Positions 1 to 11,501 of a stretch of 64,000 bases of DNA are shown here, in pieces (the stretch's first letter is position 1; each line of letters opens with the position of its first letter). Position numbers and translations under genes: made by a program. The notes under the pieces were generated by a model. That model was not told the origin of the DNA. It saw only the letters and a program-made list of their open reading frames with translations, and made no database searches. The DNA is from Bradyrhizobium betae. Its GTDB lineage: Bacteria > Pseudomonadota > Alphaproteobacteria > Rhizobiales > Xanthobacteraceae. The stretch lies in the NCBI RefSeq assembly GCF_008932115.1, contig NZ_CP044543.1, positions 1,426,001-1,490,000 of the forward strand, given 5' to 3'.

Positions 1-2
1 GA

Positions 3-206
3 CGCGGCTTGTCGACCCGCACGGCCAGCTTGTCGGCCGCGCGCGCTGACATTCAGCCGACCATCCTGTCACTGGCGGCCGACGAGAACCTCGATCTCCT
101 CGTGATGGGCGGCTATGGCCATTCGCGATTGCAGGAACGCCTGCTCGGCGGCGTCACCCGCGCCATGCTCGAGGCCATGACGGTCCCCACGCTGATGTCG
201 CATTAG
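3..206 (+). CDS. Universal stress protein (UspA family), C-terminal part
   Basis: The reading frame is open to the left edge, so this is the 3' end of a gene that starts outside the window. The last residues carry the UspA nucleotide-binding signature: a hydrophobic strand (LDLLVMGGYG), then HSRLQERLLGG, then TRAMLEAMTVPTLMSH. This matches the G-2x-G-9x-G pattern of ATP-binding Usp proteins. Such proteins are cytoplasmic and accumulate under stress; the specific role cannot be told from the fragment. The TTG at 9 is only an internal codon. Confidence 0.8.
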   Translation, partial: RGLSTRTASLSAARADIQPTILSLAADENLDLLVMGGYGHSRLQERLLGGVTRAMLEAMTVPTLMSH

Positions 207-225
207 CGAGGTCGCTACAAGGGCT

Positions 226-438
226 TCAAGCTGCGACGGGCGTCTCCCAAACCGCGGCTGCGGCGGCGTCGTCTTGACGCTGAACATTGCACGCGTCGAA
301 ATGCGCCTTCAGCGCGGTCTCGGCGAGATGTTCGAAATGTTCGGCCTGGCCAAGGAGTTGCCAGTTCTGGAGCGGCCGGTAGGCCGCCTGCTGACGGCAG
401 AGGGATGCCAGCGCCCGGTAGCGACGTACGTTCTCCAT
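226..438 (-). CDS. Small conserved protein with ENVRRYR motif, 70 aa
   Basis: Function not recognised. The ATG at 438 is chosen because GAGGGAGG lies just upstream on the coding strand; a longer GTG version from 459 would put that ribosome site inside the gene. The protein starts MENVRRYRALASLCRQQAAY, is mostly helical and polar, and has no membrane segment. It is clearly related to the protein at 15475-15684: both share ENVRRYR-[AG]-[LI]-ASL-x-RQ-x-AA-[YF]-RP, then a Trp and further matches in the next helix. It looks soluble. Its neighbours, a stress-protein tail and a c-di-GMP enzyme, say little about its job. Confidence 0.7.
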   Translation of the reverse strand: MENVRRYRALASLCRQQAAYRPLQNWQLLGQAEHFEHLAETALKAHFDACNVQRQDDAAAAAVWETPVAA

Positions 439-539
439 GAGAGCCTCCCTCGCATTCACAGGGCTTATGGTCCTGATTTACGTCAGGCGGATGGCGGTTG
501 TGCAAAACATTTGCTGTGTGCACAGCTCGCCTGCCAGCT

Positions 540-2396
540 CTAGGCGGAGAGGCGACGTTCCACGGTCACCCCGATCAGATCGAGATACCGTTCGATCGGT
601 TCCGGCCGGCCAATGAGATAGCCCTGCATCTCCTCGCAGGCCTCGCGCGCGAGGAACACCCGCTGCGCTTCGGTCTCCACCCCTTCCGCGACCACCGGAA
701 TCTTCAAGGCGTGCGCAAGGCTCAAGACCGCGCGGACGATCTCGGCTGATTGCGGCGTCGCGTCGAGATCGGAGATGAAGCTGCGGTCGATCTTGATCTT
801 GTCGAACGGGAACGACTGGAGATAGGACAGCGAAGAATAACCGGTGCCGAAATCGTCCATCGCGATGCGGATGCCGAGCGCCTTCAGCCGCCGCAGCAGG
901 TTGAGCGCGCGGGTGAAATCGCCGATCAGAACGCCCTCGGTGATCTCGACCTCGAGCCGCGTGGGCGCCAGCCCCGTCTCCAGCAGGATCTGGTGGATCG
1001 AACGTTCGAGGTCGCCGGCCTGGAACTGGACCGGTGACAAATTGACCGCAACCTGCAACGGCCGCGGCCAGGACGCCGCTTCGCGGCACGCCTCGCGCAA
1101 GACCCATTCACCGATCTGGATGATCAGCCCGTTCTCCTCGGCGAGCGGAATGAACTGGTCCGGCGGCACGAAGCCGCGGGTCGGGTGGTTCCAGCGCACC
1201 AGCGCCTCGAAACCGATGATCTCGCCGTCAATCTGCGCCTGCGGCTGGAAGTAGACGAGCAGCTGGCTCTGCTCCACCGCCTGCCGCAGATCGTGCAATA
1301 GCAGCCTGCGGTCGCGCAGTTCGCGGTCCATCTCGGATTCGAAGAAGCAGACCCGGCCCCGGCCCTCGCGCTTGGCGCGATAGAGCGCCGAATCGGCATT
1401 TGCGAGCAGCGTTGCCGCGTCCACGCCGTCATCCGGAAAGATCGCGATACCGACGCTCAAGCCGACATGAGAGAGATAATCGTCGACCTCGAGCTCGTTA
1501 CCGATCGCCTCGACCAGGCGTTCGCCGAGCGCCAGCACCTCTTCGCGGCAGACATCGTCCGGCATCAGGATCATGAACTCGTCGCCGCCGATACGGGCGA
1601 CGAAGCCGCCGTCGGCTTCCGCGGCAAGGCGCCCGGCCGCAGCCCGCATCAACATGTCGCCGACGGGATGGCCGAACACATCGTTCACTTCCTTGAAGCG
1701 ATCGAGATCGAGGCTGAGTACCGCAAAGCTGGTCGATGCCTCCTGGGCGCGTTCCAGCAGCTCGCTCAGGGCCGCATTGAATGCGCTTCGGTTGGGCAGG
1801 TCGGTCAGCGCATCGTGATGTGCGAGGTGGCTGATGCGTTCCTGGGTGGTGATGCGCTCGGTGACGTCCTCGATCACACCGACCAGATATTGCGGCTCGC
1901 CCGCGGCGTCCGTGATCAGCATCTTGCGTGAGTTGATGACGCGGTCGTGCCCCTTGACGCCGACTTCGAGCAGATGCTCCTCGAGGAACATCGGCATGCC
2001 GCTGGCAACGACCCGACGGTCCTGTTCGTTGACAATGCGGGCGACATCCGCCGGAAAGACTTCCTCGGGCGTCCTGCCCAGCATCTGCTCGCGCGGCAGG
2101 CCGTAGTAATCCTCGCCGGCGCGGTTGAGCAGGATGTAGCGCGAATCCTTCGCGCACTTTGCGAATACGGCGATCGGGATGTTGTCCACGATGGTGTCGA
2201 GGAACTCGCGCGTCCGCAGCAGGTCTTCTTCCACCTGCCCGTGCGTCTTCGCGCGCGCCTCGGTCATCCGCTGGCGATCGCGGTCGCTCGCCTCATAGGC
2301 GGCGCTGACGAGCTCTCCAAGCTTGACGAGCTGGACCTGACCGTCCGCATCGGTGGCGCAGCGAAGCTGCTCGGCGAACAAGCGATGCATGCTCAT
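540..2396 (-). CDS. PAS-GGDEF-EAL cyclic-di-GMP signalling protein
   Basis: This 618-residue protein makes and/or breaks down cyclic di-GMP. In order it has an N-terminal helical stretch, a PAS domain (about 60-180, FLDTIVDNIPIAVFAK), a GGDEF domain (HHDALTDLPNR, then intact GGDEF), and an EAL domain (GFEALVRWNHP, DDFGTGYSSLSYL, AEGVETEAQ). The EAL hallmarks are all present, so phosphodiesterase activity is likely. The GGDEF motif is intact but no RxxD inhibitory site precedes it. I see no transmembrane segment, so it is probably a cytoplasmic sensor. GGAG lies 9 bases before the ATG at 2396. It stands alone; the cbb operon ends 265 bases upstream in the same direction. Confidence 0.93.
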   Translation of the reverse strand: MSMHRLFAEQLRCATDADGQVQLVKLGELVSAAYEASDRDRQRMTEARAKTHGQVEEDLLRTREFLDTIVDNIPIAVFAKCAKDSRYILLNRAGEDYYGLPREQMLGRTPEEVFPADVARIVNEQDRRVVASGMPMFLEEHLLEVGVKGHDRVINSRKMLITDAAGEPQYLVGVIEDVTERITTQERISHLAHHDALTDLPNRSAFNAALSELLERAQEASTSFAVLSLDLDRFKEVNDVFGHPVGDMLMRAAAGRLAAEADGGFVARIGGDEFMILMPDDVCREEVLALGERLVEAIGNELEVDDYLSHVGLSVGIAIFPDDGVDAATLLANADSALYRAKREGRGRVCFFESEMDRELRDRRLLLHDLRQAVEQSQLLVYFQPQAQIDGEIIGFEALVRWNHPTRGFVPPDQFIPLAEENGLIIQIGEWVLREACREAASWPRPLQVAVNLSPVQFQAGDLERSIHQILLETGLAPTRLEVEITEGVLIGDFTRALNLLRRLKALGIRIAMDDFGTGYSSLSYLQSFPFDKIKIDRSFISDLDATPQSAEIVRAVLSLAHALKIPVVAEGVETEAQRVFLAREACEEMQGYLIGRPEPIERYLDLIGVTVERRLSA

Positions 2397-2661
2397 GCCG
2401 TCGCTCCCCGCCGCGTGCAGACCTCATGCCTGCAATTCTCTTCGATCCGCATCCCCGCGCTCTCTTGCGTTCCTAAACCGCAGATTGCGATGCGTAGCAT
2501 TGCGCGGGCGTTAATCGAATTTTCGTGTCAGGCGCGTTGGTTACCCCGGCCTGAAGGAGTTGATCGACTTGCGCGGCATCCTCCGTAGAACCCCGGAGAA
2601 AAGTGGCACGCCTTGGTACAACCAGCACCGGGACGTCGTCGTCACGCGTCCCATCCGTAGT

Positions 2662-3399
2662 CTACCGGATAAGCGCGCCCTCTCGGAGCTGCATCGGCCG
2701 CGCGGGACTATCGCGCAGGATGGGAACCCGAGCGGCCTCCGCCGCGACCCGAATGGCCGCGATGTTGCCGGCATAGTCGGCGCTGCTCTTGCCGCGAAAC
2801 ACGGCGGAACCTGCCACGAGCGTATCGGCGCCTGCGGCGGCGACAGCAGCGGCATTGTCTCGCGTGATGCCGCCATCGACCTCGAGCCGGATCGGCCGGT
2901 CGCCGATCATGCGTCGAACCCGCCTGATCTTCTCGAGCTGGGAGTCGAGGAAGGATTGGCCGCCAAAGCCGGGATTGACGGTCATGACGAGCACGAGATC
3001 GAGACGATCGAGCACGTACTCGATCGCGCCCTCGGGAGTTACCGGACACAGGCTGACGCCAGCCTTCTTGCCCAGCGCGCGGATCGCCTGGAGCGAGCGG
3101 TCGAGATGCGGACCGGCCTCGGCATGGACCGTGATGACGTCAGCACCCGCTTTCGCGAAGCCCTCCAGATAGGGATCAACAGGCGCTATCATCAGATGCA
3201 CGTCAAATATCTTCGACGTCACCGGCCGGATCGCCTTGATGATTTCGGCACCGTAACTGATGTTCGGCACGAAATGGCCATCCATGACGTCACAATGGAT
3301 CCAGTCGGCGCCGGCCGCGTCGATCGCCGCGACTTCCTCGCCGAGGCGCGCGAAATCAGCGGCCAGGATCGACGGGGCAATGATGATCTCCTTGGTCAT
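2662..3399 (-). CDS. cbbE: Ribulose-phosphate 3-epimerase (cbbE/rpe)
   Basis: Interconverts ribulose 5-phosphate and xylulose 5-phosphate in the regenerative arm of the Calvin cycle. The 245-residue TIM barrel shows the family motifs: [31 protein letters not shown] (metal-binding His and Asp), [17 protein letters not shown] and EVDGGI. Length is slightly above the usual 220-230 because of a C-terminal tail after about residue 225. Its ATG overlaps the cbbX stop codon by four bases (ATGA), so translation is probably coupled. It is the last gene of the cbb operon. Confidence 0.95.
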   Translation of the reverse strand: MTKEIIIAPSILAADFARLGEEVAAIDAAGADWIHCDVMDGHFVPNISYGAEIIKAIRPVTSKIFDVHLMIAPVDPYLEGFAKAGADVITVHAEAGPHLDRSLQAIRALGKKAGVSLCPVTPEGAIEYVLDRLDLVLVMTVNPGFGGQSFLDSQLEKIRRVRRMIGDRPIRLEVDGGITRDNAAAVAAAGADTLVAGSAVFRGKSSADYAGNIAAIRVAAEAARVPILRDSPARPMQLREGALIR

Positions 3400-4310
3400 G
3401 GCTTGGCACTCCGCGCATCGGCTCCGCCGCTGAAAACACGGCTCGCCAGCACGTCAGCGGGATCGATGGTTTCGAGGTCCGCGATGTCCAGCGTGCGATC
3501 GAGATCGGAGACAAGGCGATCGGCTTGCCGCAGGCGGATGCGGTCGACCGCATTACGAATCGAGCGCGCGTTGGAGAAGAACGGCTGGGTTCGGCGCAGC
3601 GCGATGTATTTCTCGAATGCTTCGCGCGCAGACGCCGAGAAGCGATAGCCACGCTCCCTGAGCATCAGCTCGGCGATGACCAGCAACTCGGCCTCCGCAT
3701 AGTCCGGAAAGTCGATGTGGTGGGCGATCCGCGAGCGGAAGCCTGGATTGGACGCAAAGAAGCTCGTCATCCGCTCGCCGTAGCCGGCGAGGATGACGAC
3801 GAGATCCTCGCGCTGGTTCTCCATCACCTGGAGCAGGATCTCGATCGCCTCCTGGCCGTAGTCGCGCTCGTTGTCGGGGCGGTGCAGGTAGTAGGCCTCG
3901 TCGATGAAGAGCACGCCGCCCATCGCCTTCTTCAGGATCTCCTTGGTCTTCGGCGCGGTGTGGCCGATATATTGCCCGACGAGATCGTCGCGCGTCACCG
4001 AGATCACCTGCCCGCGCCGGACGAAGCCCAGCCCGTGCAGGATCTTCGCCATGCGCAGCGCCACCGTGGTCTTGCCGGTGCCGGGATTGCCGGTGAACGA
4101 CATGTGCAGCGTCGGCGGCGACGATGCCAGGCCGGCACGCTGACGGATGCGCTCGATCAGCAGCAGCGATGCGATCTGGCGCACGCGGTCCTTGACCGGC
4201 CGCAGGCCGATCAGCTCCTGCTCGAGTTGTTGCAGCGTGTCGGTGATCCCGGCGGCTTCGGCCTCCTTGCGGAGATCGAACGCGGTTTCGGTGGTGGGCA
4301 CATCAAGCAT
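3396..4310 (-). CDS. cbbX: Red-type RuBisCO activase CbbX
   Basis: AAA+ ATPase (304 aa) that remodels form IC RuBisCO and frees inhibitory sugar phosphates by pulling on the large-subunit C-terminus. Walker A is GNPGTGKT (74-81), Walker B is VLFIDEAY (133-140), and the pore-loop segment is YIGHTAP (114-120). An arginine-rich sensor region follows ([14 protein letters not shown]). The gene lies 96 bases after cbbS with a strong stem-loop in the gap, and overlaps cbbE by four bases. Presence of CbbX agrees with the red-type large subunit upstream. Confidence 0.96.
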   Translation of the reverse strand: MLDVPTTETAFDLRKEAEAAGITDTLQQLEQELIGLRPVKDRVRQIASLLLIERIRQRAGLASSPPTLHMSFTGNPGTGKTTVALRMAKILHGLGFVRRGQVISVTRDDLVGQYIGHTAPKTKEILKKAMGGVLFIDEAYYLHRPDNERDYGQEAIEILLQVMENQREDLVVILAGYGERMTSFFASNPGFRSRIAHHIDFPDYAEAELLVIAELMLRERGYRFSASAREAFEKYIALRRTQPFFSNARSIRNAVDRIRLRQADRLVSDLDRTLDIADLETIDPADVLASRVFSGGADARSAKP

Positions 4311-4329
4311 CGGCGCCTCGAATAAAATG

Positions 4330-4355
4330 GCTTCGCCGCGGGGCGGCGGCGAAGC
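4330..4355 (-). terminator. Stem-loop between cbbS and cbbX (possible attenuator)
   Basis: A perfect 10-base-pair stem, GCTTCGCCGC / GCGGCGAAGC, with a 6-base loop lies between cbbS and cbbX. On the coding strand it is followed by CCATTTTATT, a short T-rich stretch weaker than a classic terminator. It could give partial termination or protect the 3' end of the cbbLS message, leaving fewer cbbX-cbbE transcripts. The structure is seen; the role is inferred. Confidence 0.5.
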
Positions 4356-4406
4356 AGTTGTCCGCCAAGGATCTGGAGCAGCAAGGCTCCGCGCGGAGAC
4401 GAATGG

Positions 4407-4814
4407 CTATTGCGACGCGTACGCGGCGTTCTTTCGAACGGTGCTGTAGCGGATGGCGCGGCCACCGACCTCGTGCCGCACCAGCTCGAATTCCGCCTCA
4501 TGCGGTGGCCGGTTGACCAGAAACGAAATCCGCACCGACTCCCAACCATGGCTGGAATCGAACCCGCTGATGCGGATGTAACGATCGCCATACACCCGGC
4601 GGCATTCGGCGAGTTCCATCATCACGCCGGCGGCATCCTGCAGATCGAACATCGGCAGGCCCCACATCTCCCAATAGGTGTTGCGGGGATGCGGATCGTC
4701 GGTGAACTCGATGTTCACCGCCCAGCCGTTGGCCAGGCAGTACTGCACCTGCTTGGTGATCTGGTCGTCGGTGAGGTCAGGCAGGAACGAGAAGCAACCC
4801 TGGGTCAGTTTCAT
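4407..4814 (-). CDS. cbbS: RuBisCO small subunit, form IC
   Basis: Small subunit (135 aa) of the hexadecameric L8S8 enzyme. It begins MKLTQGCFSFLPDLTDDQI, contains YWEMWGLPMFDL, and has the C-terminal extension typical of red-type small subunits (after SFLVNRPP). The ATG at 4814 is preferred over a TTG at 4829: GAGGAG lies 8 bases upstream of the ATG, and the TTG would overlap the cbbL stop. It starts 11 bases after cbbL. The next gene, cbbX, is separated by a stem-loop. Confidence 0.97.
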   Translation of the reverse strand: MKLTQGCFSFLPDLTDDQITKQVQYCLANGWAVNIEFTDDPHPRNTYWEMWGLPMFDLQDAAGVMMELAECRRVYGDRYIRISGFDSSHGWESVRISFLVNRPPHEAEFELVRHEVGGRAIRYSTVRKNAAYASQ

Positions 4815-4825
4815 GTTCAGTCTCC

Positions 4826-6322
<1,497 letters not shown>

Positions 6323-7408
6323 TCAGGCTGCGACGTGCTCGCGGGTGTCAATGCGCGGATCGAGTTCGCCGGCGCGGTAACGCCGCGCCATCTCGCTCAT
6401 CGGCACGACCTTGATCTTGCTGGCGTGGCCGGCTGTGCCGAACTGCTCGAACCGTTCGCGGCAGAGGGTGCGCATCGCGTCCATCGCCGGCTTGAGGAAC
6501 TTGCGCGGATCAAATTCGGAGGGCGACTGCCCGGCGACCTTGCGGAACACAGCGGTCATTGCGAGGCGGCAGTCGGTGTCGATATTGACCTTGCGCACGC
6601 CGCTTTTGATGCCGCGGACGATCTCCTCGACCGGCACGCCCCAGGTCTGCGGCATCTCGCCACCGAACTGATTGAACATGTCTTGAAGCGGCTGGGGCAC
6701 GGAGGAGGAGCCGTGCATCACGAGATGCGTGTTGGGCAGCCGGCGGTGGATCTCCTCGACCACTCGCATCGCCAGGATGTCACCATCCGGCTTGCGGCTG
6801 AACTTGTAGGCCCCATGCGAGGTGCCCATTGCGATCGCGAGCGCGTCGACCTTGGTGGCGCGGACGAAGTCCACGGCCTGGTCGGGATCGGTCAGCAACT
6901 GGTCGTGGCTGACCTTGCCCTCGACGCCGTGGCCGTCCTCCTGCTCGCCGCCGCCATGCTCGAGCGAGCCGAGCACGCCGAGTTCGCCTTCGACGGATGC
7001 GCCGACCCAATGGGCGAGATCGACGACGCGGCGGGTGATCGCGACGTTGTAGTCGTAGTCGGCGGCGGTCTTGGCATCGGCCTTGAGCGAACCGTCCATC
7101 ATCACCGAGGTGAAACCGTGGGCGATGGCGCTGGCACAGGTCGCCTCGTCATTGCCGTGATCCTGGTGCATGCAGAGCGGGATGTCGGGATAGGTCCGCT
7201 CCAGCGCGTCGATCATGTGCGAGAGCATGATGTCGCCGGCATAGCTGCGCGCGCCGCGCGAGGCCTGGATGATGACGGGCGCATCGACCTCGGCCGCCGC
7301 CTGCATGATCGCGATGCCCTGCTCCATGTTGTTGATATTGAACGCCGGCACGGCATAGCCGTGACTGGCGGCGTGATCGAGCAATTGGCGAAGGGTGATA
7401 CGGGCCAC
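6323..7408 (-). CDS. cbbA: Class II fructose-bisphosphate aldolase (Calvin cycle type)
   Basis: Condenses dihydroxyacetone phosphate with glyceraldehyde 3-phosphate or erythrose 4-phosphate in RuBP regeneration. The 361-residue protein starts [19 protein letters not shown], has the zinc/catalytic segment HQDHGND (81-87, Asp83 and His84), then [18 protein letters not shown] and [11 protein letters not shown]. This is the zinc-dependent class II subtype found in cbb operons. It lies 14 bases after cbbT. Confidence 0.96.
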   Translation of the reverse strand: MARITLRQLLDHAASHGYAVPAFNINNMEQGIAIMQAAAEVDAPVIIQASRGARSYAGDIMLSHMIDALERTYPDIPLCMHQDHGNDEATCASAIAHGFTSVMMDGSLKADAKTAADYDYNVAITRRVVDLAHWVGASVEGELGVLGSLEHGGGEQEDGHGVEGKVSHDQLLTDPDQAVDFVRATKVDALAIAMGTSHGAYKFSRKPDGDILAMRVVEEIHRRLPNTHLVMHGSSSVPQPLQDMFNQFGGEMPQTWGVPVEEIVRGIKSGVRKVNIDTDCRLAMTAVFRKVAGQSPSEFDPRKFLKPAMDAMRTLCRERFEQFGTAGHASKIKVVPMSEMARRYRAGELDPRIDTREHVAA

Positions 7409-7422
7409 GATAAATCCTCCTG

Positions 7423-9444
7423 TTATTGCTTGCGGGCGCGGGCGATCGCCCGCCGGGCGGCTTCCGCAATGCCTTGCGAAGTGATGCCGAATTCGCGGTA
7501 GAGCACAGGCGCAGGCGCCGACGCGCCGAAGCCGCGCATGCCGACGAACTCGCCGTCAGAGCCGATCCAGCGATGCCAATCGCCGACGACGGCCGCCTCG
7601 ATGCCGACGCGCGGCGCGGTGCCGAGAACAGCCGCGCGGTAGTCCTCCGGTTGCTCGTCGAACAATGCGAAGCAGGGCGCGGACACGACGGCCGCACGGA
7701 CGTGTTCGGTCGCAAGCAGGCGGGCGGCTTCCAGCGCGATCGATACTTCCGAACCTGTTGCGATCAGCGTCACGTCACGGCCGCCGTCCGGCGAGACCAC
7801 GAGATAGGCGCCCCGCGCAACGCGGTTCCGGCCGCGGGCGTCGCTGCGGAAGGTCGGCAGCGCCTGCCGCGACAGGCACAGCACGGAGGGACGATGCTCG
7901 GACTCGAGTGCGCAGTCCCAGGCCTCCAGCGTCTCGACCGCGTCGGCGGGGCGGAACACCAGCAGATTAGGAATGACGCGCAGCGCGGCGAGATGTTCGA
8001 CCGGCTGGTGCGTCGGACCGTCCTCACCGAGACCGATGGAATCGTGTGTCATCACATGGATGACGCGCAACCGCATCAAGGCCGCAAGGCGGACCGCCGG
8101 CCGGCTGTAATCGGAGAAGGCAAGGAAGGTGCCGCCATAGGGAATGAAGCCGCCGTGCAGCGCGAGACCGTTCATCGCGGCTGCCATGCCGTGCTCGCGG
8201 ATACCATAGTGGATGTAGTCACCCGCGAACGCGCCGCGCGTGACGGGGACCTGTGCCTTGGCGTGTGTCAGATTCGAATGGGTCAGGTCCGCGGAGCCGC
8301 CGGCAAGGCCGGGAATTGTCGAGGCGATATTGTCGAGCACTTGTTGCGAGGCCTGCCGCGTCGCGAGCTTCGGGCGCTCGGTGGCAAAGCGCTCGCGCAA
8401 TTTCGCCGAGGCCTGGGCATAGGCGTTCGGCAGGGCAACGGCCTTGCCCTCGATGAACAGGTCGCGCTGCGCTGGCGTCGCGCATTCGTAGCGATCGAGC
8501 CAGGCCAGACGCTCGACCTGCCCGCGCTGCCCGATCATCCGCCACGCCTTCATGATCGTGACAGGCACCACGAACGGCTGATAGTCCCAGCCAAGCGTCC
8601 GGCGCGCTGCCGCCATCTGCTCGGTGCCGAGCGGCGCGCCATGCGCCTTCTCGGTGCCTTGCCGGTCCGGTGCGCCATAGCCGATGATCGTGCGACAGGC
8701 GATCAGCGACGGTTTTGCGCTCTCACGCTCTTCGGCGATCGCTTGCGCGACGGCTTCGGGATCGTGTCCGTCGACGCGGCGCACCGACCAGCCTGAGGCG
8801 GCGAAGCGCATGAGCTGATCATCCGAGGTCGCGAGCGAGGTCGGACCGTCGATGGAGATGCCGTTGTCGTCGAACAGCACGATCAGCCGCCCTAGCCCGA
8901 GATGGCCGGCGAGCGAGATCGCCTCCTGGCTGATACCTTCCATCAGGCAGCCGTCGCCGGCGATGACATAAGTGAAGTGATCGACGAGCCCATCGCCATG
9001 CCGCGCATTGGCCATGCGCTCGGCGAGCGCCATGCCCACGGCCGTCGCGATCCCCTGCCCCAGAGGTCCCGTCGTGGTCTCCACGCCCGGCGTGTGGCCG
9101 TATTCGGGATGGCCCGGCGTCTTCGAGCCCCATTGCCGAAACGCCTTGAGGTCATCGAGGCTGACATCGCCGCCAGTGAGATAGAGCAGTGCATAAAGCA
9201 GCATCGAGCCGTGCCCCGCCGACAGCACGAAGCGGTCGCGGTCCGGCCAGTTCGGGTGCGCGGAGTCGAATTTCAGGAAGCGCGAGAACAGCACGGTCGC
9301 GACGTCGGCCATGCCCATGGGAAGGCCGGGATGGCCGGACTGAGAGGTCTCGATAGCGTCGACCGCGAGGAAGCGAACGGCGTTGGCGAGATCGCTATGC
9401 ACGACCGCCGTGAGATCGGCTTCGGCACGGACGGAGATGTTCAT
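7423..9444 (-). CDS. cbbT: Transketolase
   Basis: Thiamine-diphosphate enzyme (673 aa) that moves two-carbon units between sugar phosphates to regenerate pentoses. Seen in order: [12 protein letters not shown], the catalytic H-G-S-M segment ([15 protein letters not shown]), the diphosphate motif [13 protein letters not shown], the donor-domain segment [23 protein letters not shown] cut here to its core [10 protein letters not shown], and a C-terminal domain with [13 protein letters not shown]. Length is normal. It starts 12 bases after cbbP. Confidence 0.97.
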   Translation of the reverse strand: MNISVRAEADLTAVVHSDLANAVRFLAVDAIETSQSGHPGLPMGMADVATVLFSRFLKFDSAHPNWPDRDRFVLSAGHGSMLLYALLYLTGGDVSLDDLKAFRQWGSKTPGHPEYGHTPGVETTTGPLGQGIATAVGMALAERMANARHGDGLVDHFTYVIAGDGCLMEGISQEAISLAGHLGLGRLIVLFDDNGISIDGPTSLATSDDQLMRFAASGWSVRRVDGHDPEAVAQAIAEERESAKPSLIACRTIIGYGAPDRQGTEKAHGAPLGTEQMAAARRTLGWDYQPFVVPVTIMKAWRMIGQRGQVERLAWLDRYECATPAQRDLFIEGKAVALPNAYAQASAKLRERFATERPKLATRQASQQVLDNIASTIPGLAGGSADLTHSNLTHAKAQVPVTRGAFAGDYIHYGIREHGMAAAMNGLALHGGFIPYGGTFLAFSDYSRPAVRLAALMRLRVIHVMTHDSIGLGEDGPTHQPVEHLAALRVIPNLLVFRPADAVETLEAWDCALESEHRPSVLCLSRQALPTFRSDARGRNRVARGAYLVVSPDGGRDVTLIATGSEVSIALEAARLLATEHVRAAVVSAPCFALFDEQPEDYRAAVLGTAPRVGIEAAVVGDWHRWIGSDGEFVGMRGFGASAPAPVLYREFGITSQGIAEAARRAIARARKQ

Positions 9445-9456
9445 CGGATCCTCCCC

Positions 9457-10332
9457 TTACTTCAGGTTTCGCTTGCGCTCGATCAACTGCATGATCAGCG
9501 GCGTCAGGATGAGCTGCATTGCGAGATCCAGCTTTGCGCCGGGACACACGATGGAGTTGGCGCGTGACATGAAACTGTGCGGCAACATCGAGAGCAGATA
9601 GGGGAAGTCGATGCCGCGCGGATTCTTGAAGCGGATGACGACCATCGATTCGTCCGGGGTCGGGATCCAGCGCGCGATGAACGGATTGGAGGTGTCCACG
9701 GTCGGAACGCGCTGGAAGTTGATGTCGGTCTCGGAGAATTGCGGGCAAATGTAGTGGATGTAATCGGGCATTCGCCGCAGGACCGTGTCGGTGACGGCCT
9801 CGGTCGAATAGCCGCGCGCGCTGCGATCGCGGTGCAGCTTCTGGATCCATTCGAGATTGATGACGGGCACGACGCCGATCTTGAGGTCGGCATAGCGCGC
9901 GACATTGACCTTGTCGGTCACGACGGCGCCGTGTAGCCCTTCGTAGAACAGCAGGTCCGAATTCTCCGGCAGCCGCTTCCATTCGGTGAAGGTGCCTGGC
10001 GCCGCGCCGTGCAGCGCGGCTTCCTCGACATCGTGGACGTAGTGCCGTGTCGTCGCAGTGCCGGTCTCACCATAATCCCGGAACGCCCGCTCCAGCTCCT
10101 CAAACAGATTGGTCTCGGGACTGAAATGGCTGAAATGCTTGTTGCCGCGCTCGGCTTCATTCGCCATCTGCGTGCGCATTTCGGCGCGGTCATAGCGATG
10201 AAAGGCGTCACCTTCGATGTAGGCGGCATTGACCTTCTCGCGGAAGAATATCTGCTCGAAGGTCCTCTTCACCGAGGTCGTGCCTGCGCCGGAGGAGCCC
10301 GTGATGGAGATGATCGGATGCTTTCTGGACAT
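9457..10332 (-). CDS. cbbP: Phosphoribulokinase
   Basis: Phosphorylates ribulose 5-phosphate to ribulose 1,5-bisphosphate, the step specific to the Calvin cycle. The 291-residue protein carries the P-loop GSSGAGTT (12-19), AYIEGDAFHRYDR (catalytic Asp region), FSPETNLFEELE and YYEGLHGAVV-like FYEGLHGAVVTDKVN. This is the proteobacterial octameric class, which is allosterically activated by NADH in studied members. It lies 12 bases after cbbF. Confidence 0.97.
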   Translation of the reverse strand: MSRKHPIISITGSSGAGTTSVKRTFEQIFFREKVNAAYIEGDAFHRYDRAEMRTQMANEAERGNKHFSHFSPETNLFEELERAFRDYGETGTATTRHYVHDVEEAALHGAAPGTFTEWKRLPENSDLLFYEGLHGAVVTDKVNVARYADLKIGVVPVINLEWIQKLHRDRSARGYSTEAVTDTVLRRMPDYIHYICPQFSETDINFQRVPTVDTSNPFIARWIPTPDESMVVIRFKNPRGIDFPYLLSMLPHSFMSRANSIVCPGAKLDLAMQLILTPLIMQLIERKRNLK

Positions 10333-10344
10333 GCGCCGTTCCTC

Positions 10345-11382
10345 TTACACGCGGAAGAAGCCGCGACGCGCGAACAACGGCGCGGAGCCGCTCGCCACCA
10401 GCAGCGGATCACAGTGCAATTCCTCGACGCGGCACACCTCGGCGCTGGAGCCCATGACCAGCGGCACGCGCTGGTGCAGGCTTTGCGCCGAGAGGTCGAG
10501 GATGCGCTCGCGCCCCGTTGAGGCAGAACCGCCGGCCTGTTCCATGATCATCGCCATGGGATGCGCTTCGTAAGTGAGGCGCAGGCGGCCATCGCCATAA
10601 CCGGGCCGTGCATCGGAGGGATAGAGGAACACGCCGCCGCGGGTGAGGATGCGATAGGCCTCCGCGACCAGCGAGCCGATCCAGCGCATGTTGAAATTGC
10701 GATTGGCGGGCCCGTCGACGCCGGCAAGACATTCGTCGACGAAGGCGCGCACCGGCGGATCCCAATGCCGGCGGTTCGACGCATTGATCGAGAACTCGTC
10801 GCACGCCTCGGCGATCTGAACGCCGCTGCGCGCGAGGCGGAAGCAACCGGACCTGCGATCAAGGGTGAAGATATCGACGCCGTCGCCGAGCGTCAGCACC
10901 AGCGAGGTCTGCGGACCGTAGGTGACGAAGCCCGCCGCAAGCTGCGCCGTGCCGCGCTGGTGAAAGGCGAGATCGAGATCGTCCGGCGTCGGCAGGATCG
11001 AGAAGATCGTGCCGACCGTCATGTTGATATCGATGTTGGAGGAGCCGTCCAGCGGATCGACCGCGACGCAGATTTTTGCTTCGCGATCGCCGATCTGCGG
11101 CTCGCGCATCTCCTCCGACGCCAGCGCCGCGATCGGCAATTTGCCGAGGCAGCGGCGCAGGATCATGTCCGCCTGGACGTCGAGATCACGTTGGAGATCG
11201 CCGTCGCTGTTGCGGCCGGTGGTCAGGCCCGAGGCGTCCGCAAGATCTCCGCTGGCAATGAGGTCGGCGATCTCGATCGCGGCTGCCGCGATGGCATCGA
11301 TTGCTGCCGCCACCGCCAGCGCATGGGGGGCAGTCTCGGAATACCGTTGAAGGTGCTCGTCCAGCCTGAGTTGCCCGGTCAT
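10345..11382 (-). CDS. cbbF: Class I fructose-1,6-bisphosphatase
   Basis: Hydrolyses fructose 1,6-bisphosphate (probably sedoheptulose 1,7-bisphosphate too) in RuBP regeneration. The 345-residue protein has the metal-binding signature [16 protein letters not shown] and the substrate segment [18 protein letters not shown]. Its start is supported by AAGGGGA 9 bases upstream of the ATG. It is the first gene of the cbb operon and is transcribed away from cbbR, with a 119-base shared region between them. Confidence 0.96.
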   Translation of the reverse strand: MTGQLRLDEHLQRYSETAPHALAVAAAIDAIAAAAIEIADLIASGDLADASGLTTGRNSDGDLQRDLDVQADMILRRCLGKLPIAALASEEMREPQIGDREAKICVAVDPLDGSSNIDINMTVGTIFSILPTPDDLDLAFHQRGTAQLAAGFVTYGPQTSLVLTLGDGVDIFTLDRRSGCFRLARSGVQIAEACDEFSINASNRRHWDPPVRAFVDECLAGVDGPANRNFNMRWIGSLVAEAYRILTRGGVFLYPSDARPGYGDGRLRLTYEAHPMAMIMEQAGGSASTGRERILDLSAQSLHQRVPLVMGSSAEVCRVEELHCDPLLVASGSAPLFARRGFFRV

Positions 11383-11501
11383 CTGCGTCCATCCCCTTGC
11401 GGGCGCCGCATCCAGTTCCCTCCTCGGCGGAGGTCGGTGCGATCGGTCCCGGCAAGAGAAGATTGACAGGGGAGGCTTAATAAGGAAAATTTCTATTCGT
11501 A
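11383..11501. promoter_or_regulatory. cbbR-cbbF divergent promoter/operator region
   Basis: Only 119 bases separate the divergent cbbR and cbbF start codons. Most of it is GC-rich, but 11477-11503 is sharply AT-rich: CTTAATAAGG, a GAAAATTTC dyad, then CTATTCGTAATG. It holds TTA/TAA half-sites and T-N11-A spacings (for example TTAATAAGGAAAA at 11477-11489 region) as expected for a LysR-type site. In studied cbb systems CbbR binds here, represses its own gene and activates the operon with RuBP or similar metabolites. The exact site is inferred. Confidence 0.6.

Noticed and set aside
215..523. A 102-residue minus-strand frame over the first small gene
   Set aside because: It is in a different frame from the conserved ENVRRYR protein, is rich in Arg and Pro as GC-rich shadows are, and has no ribosome site.
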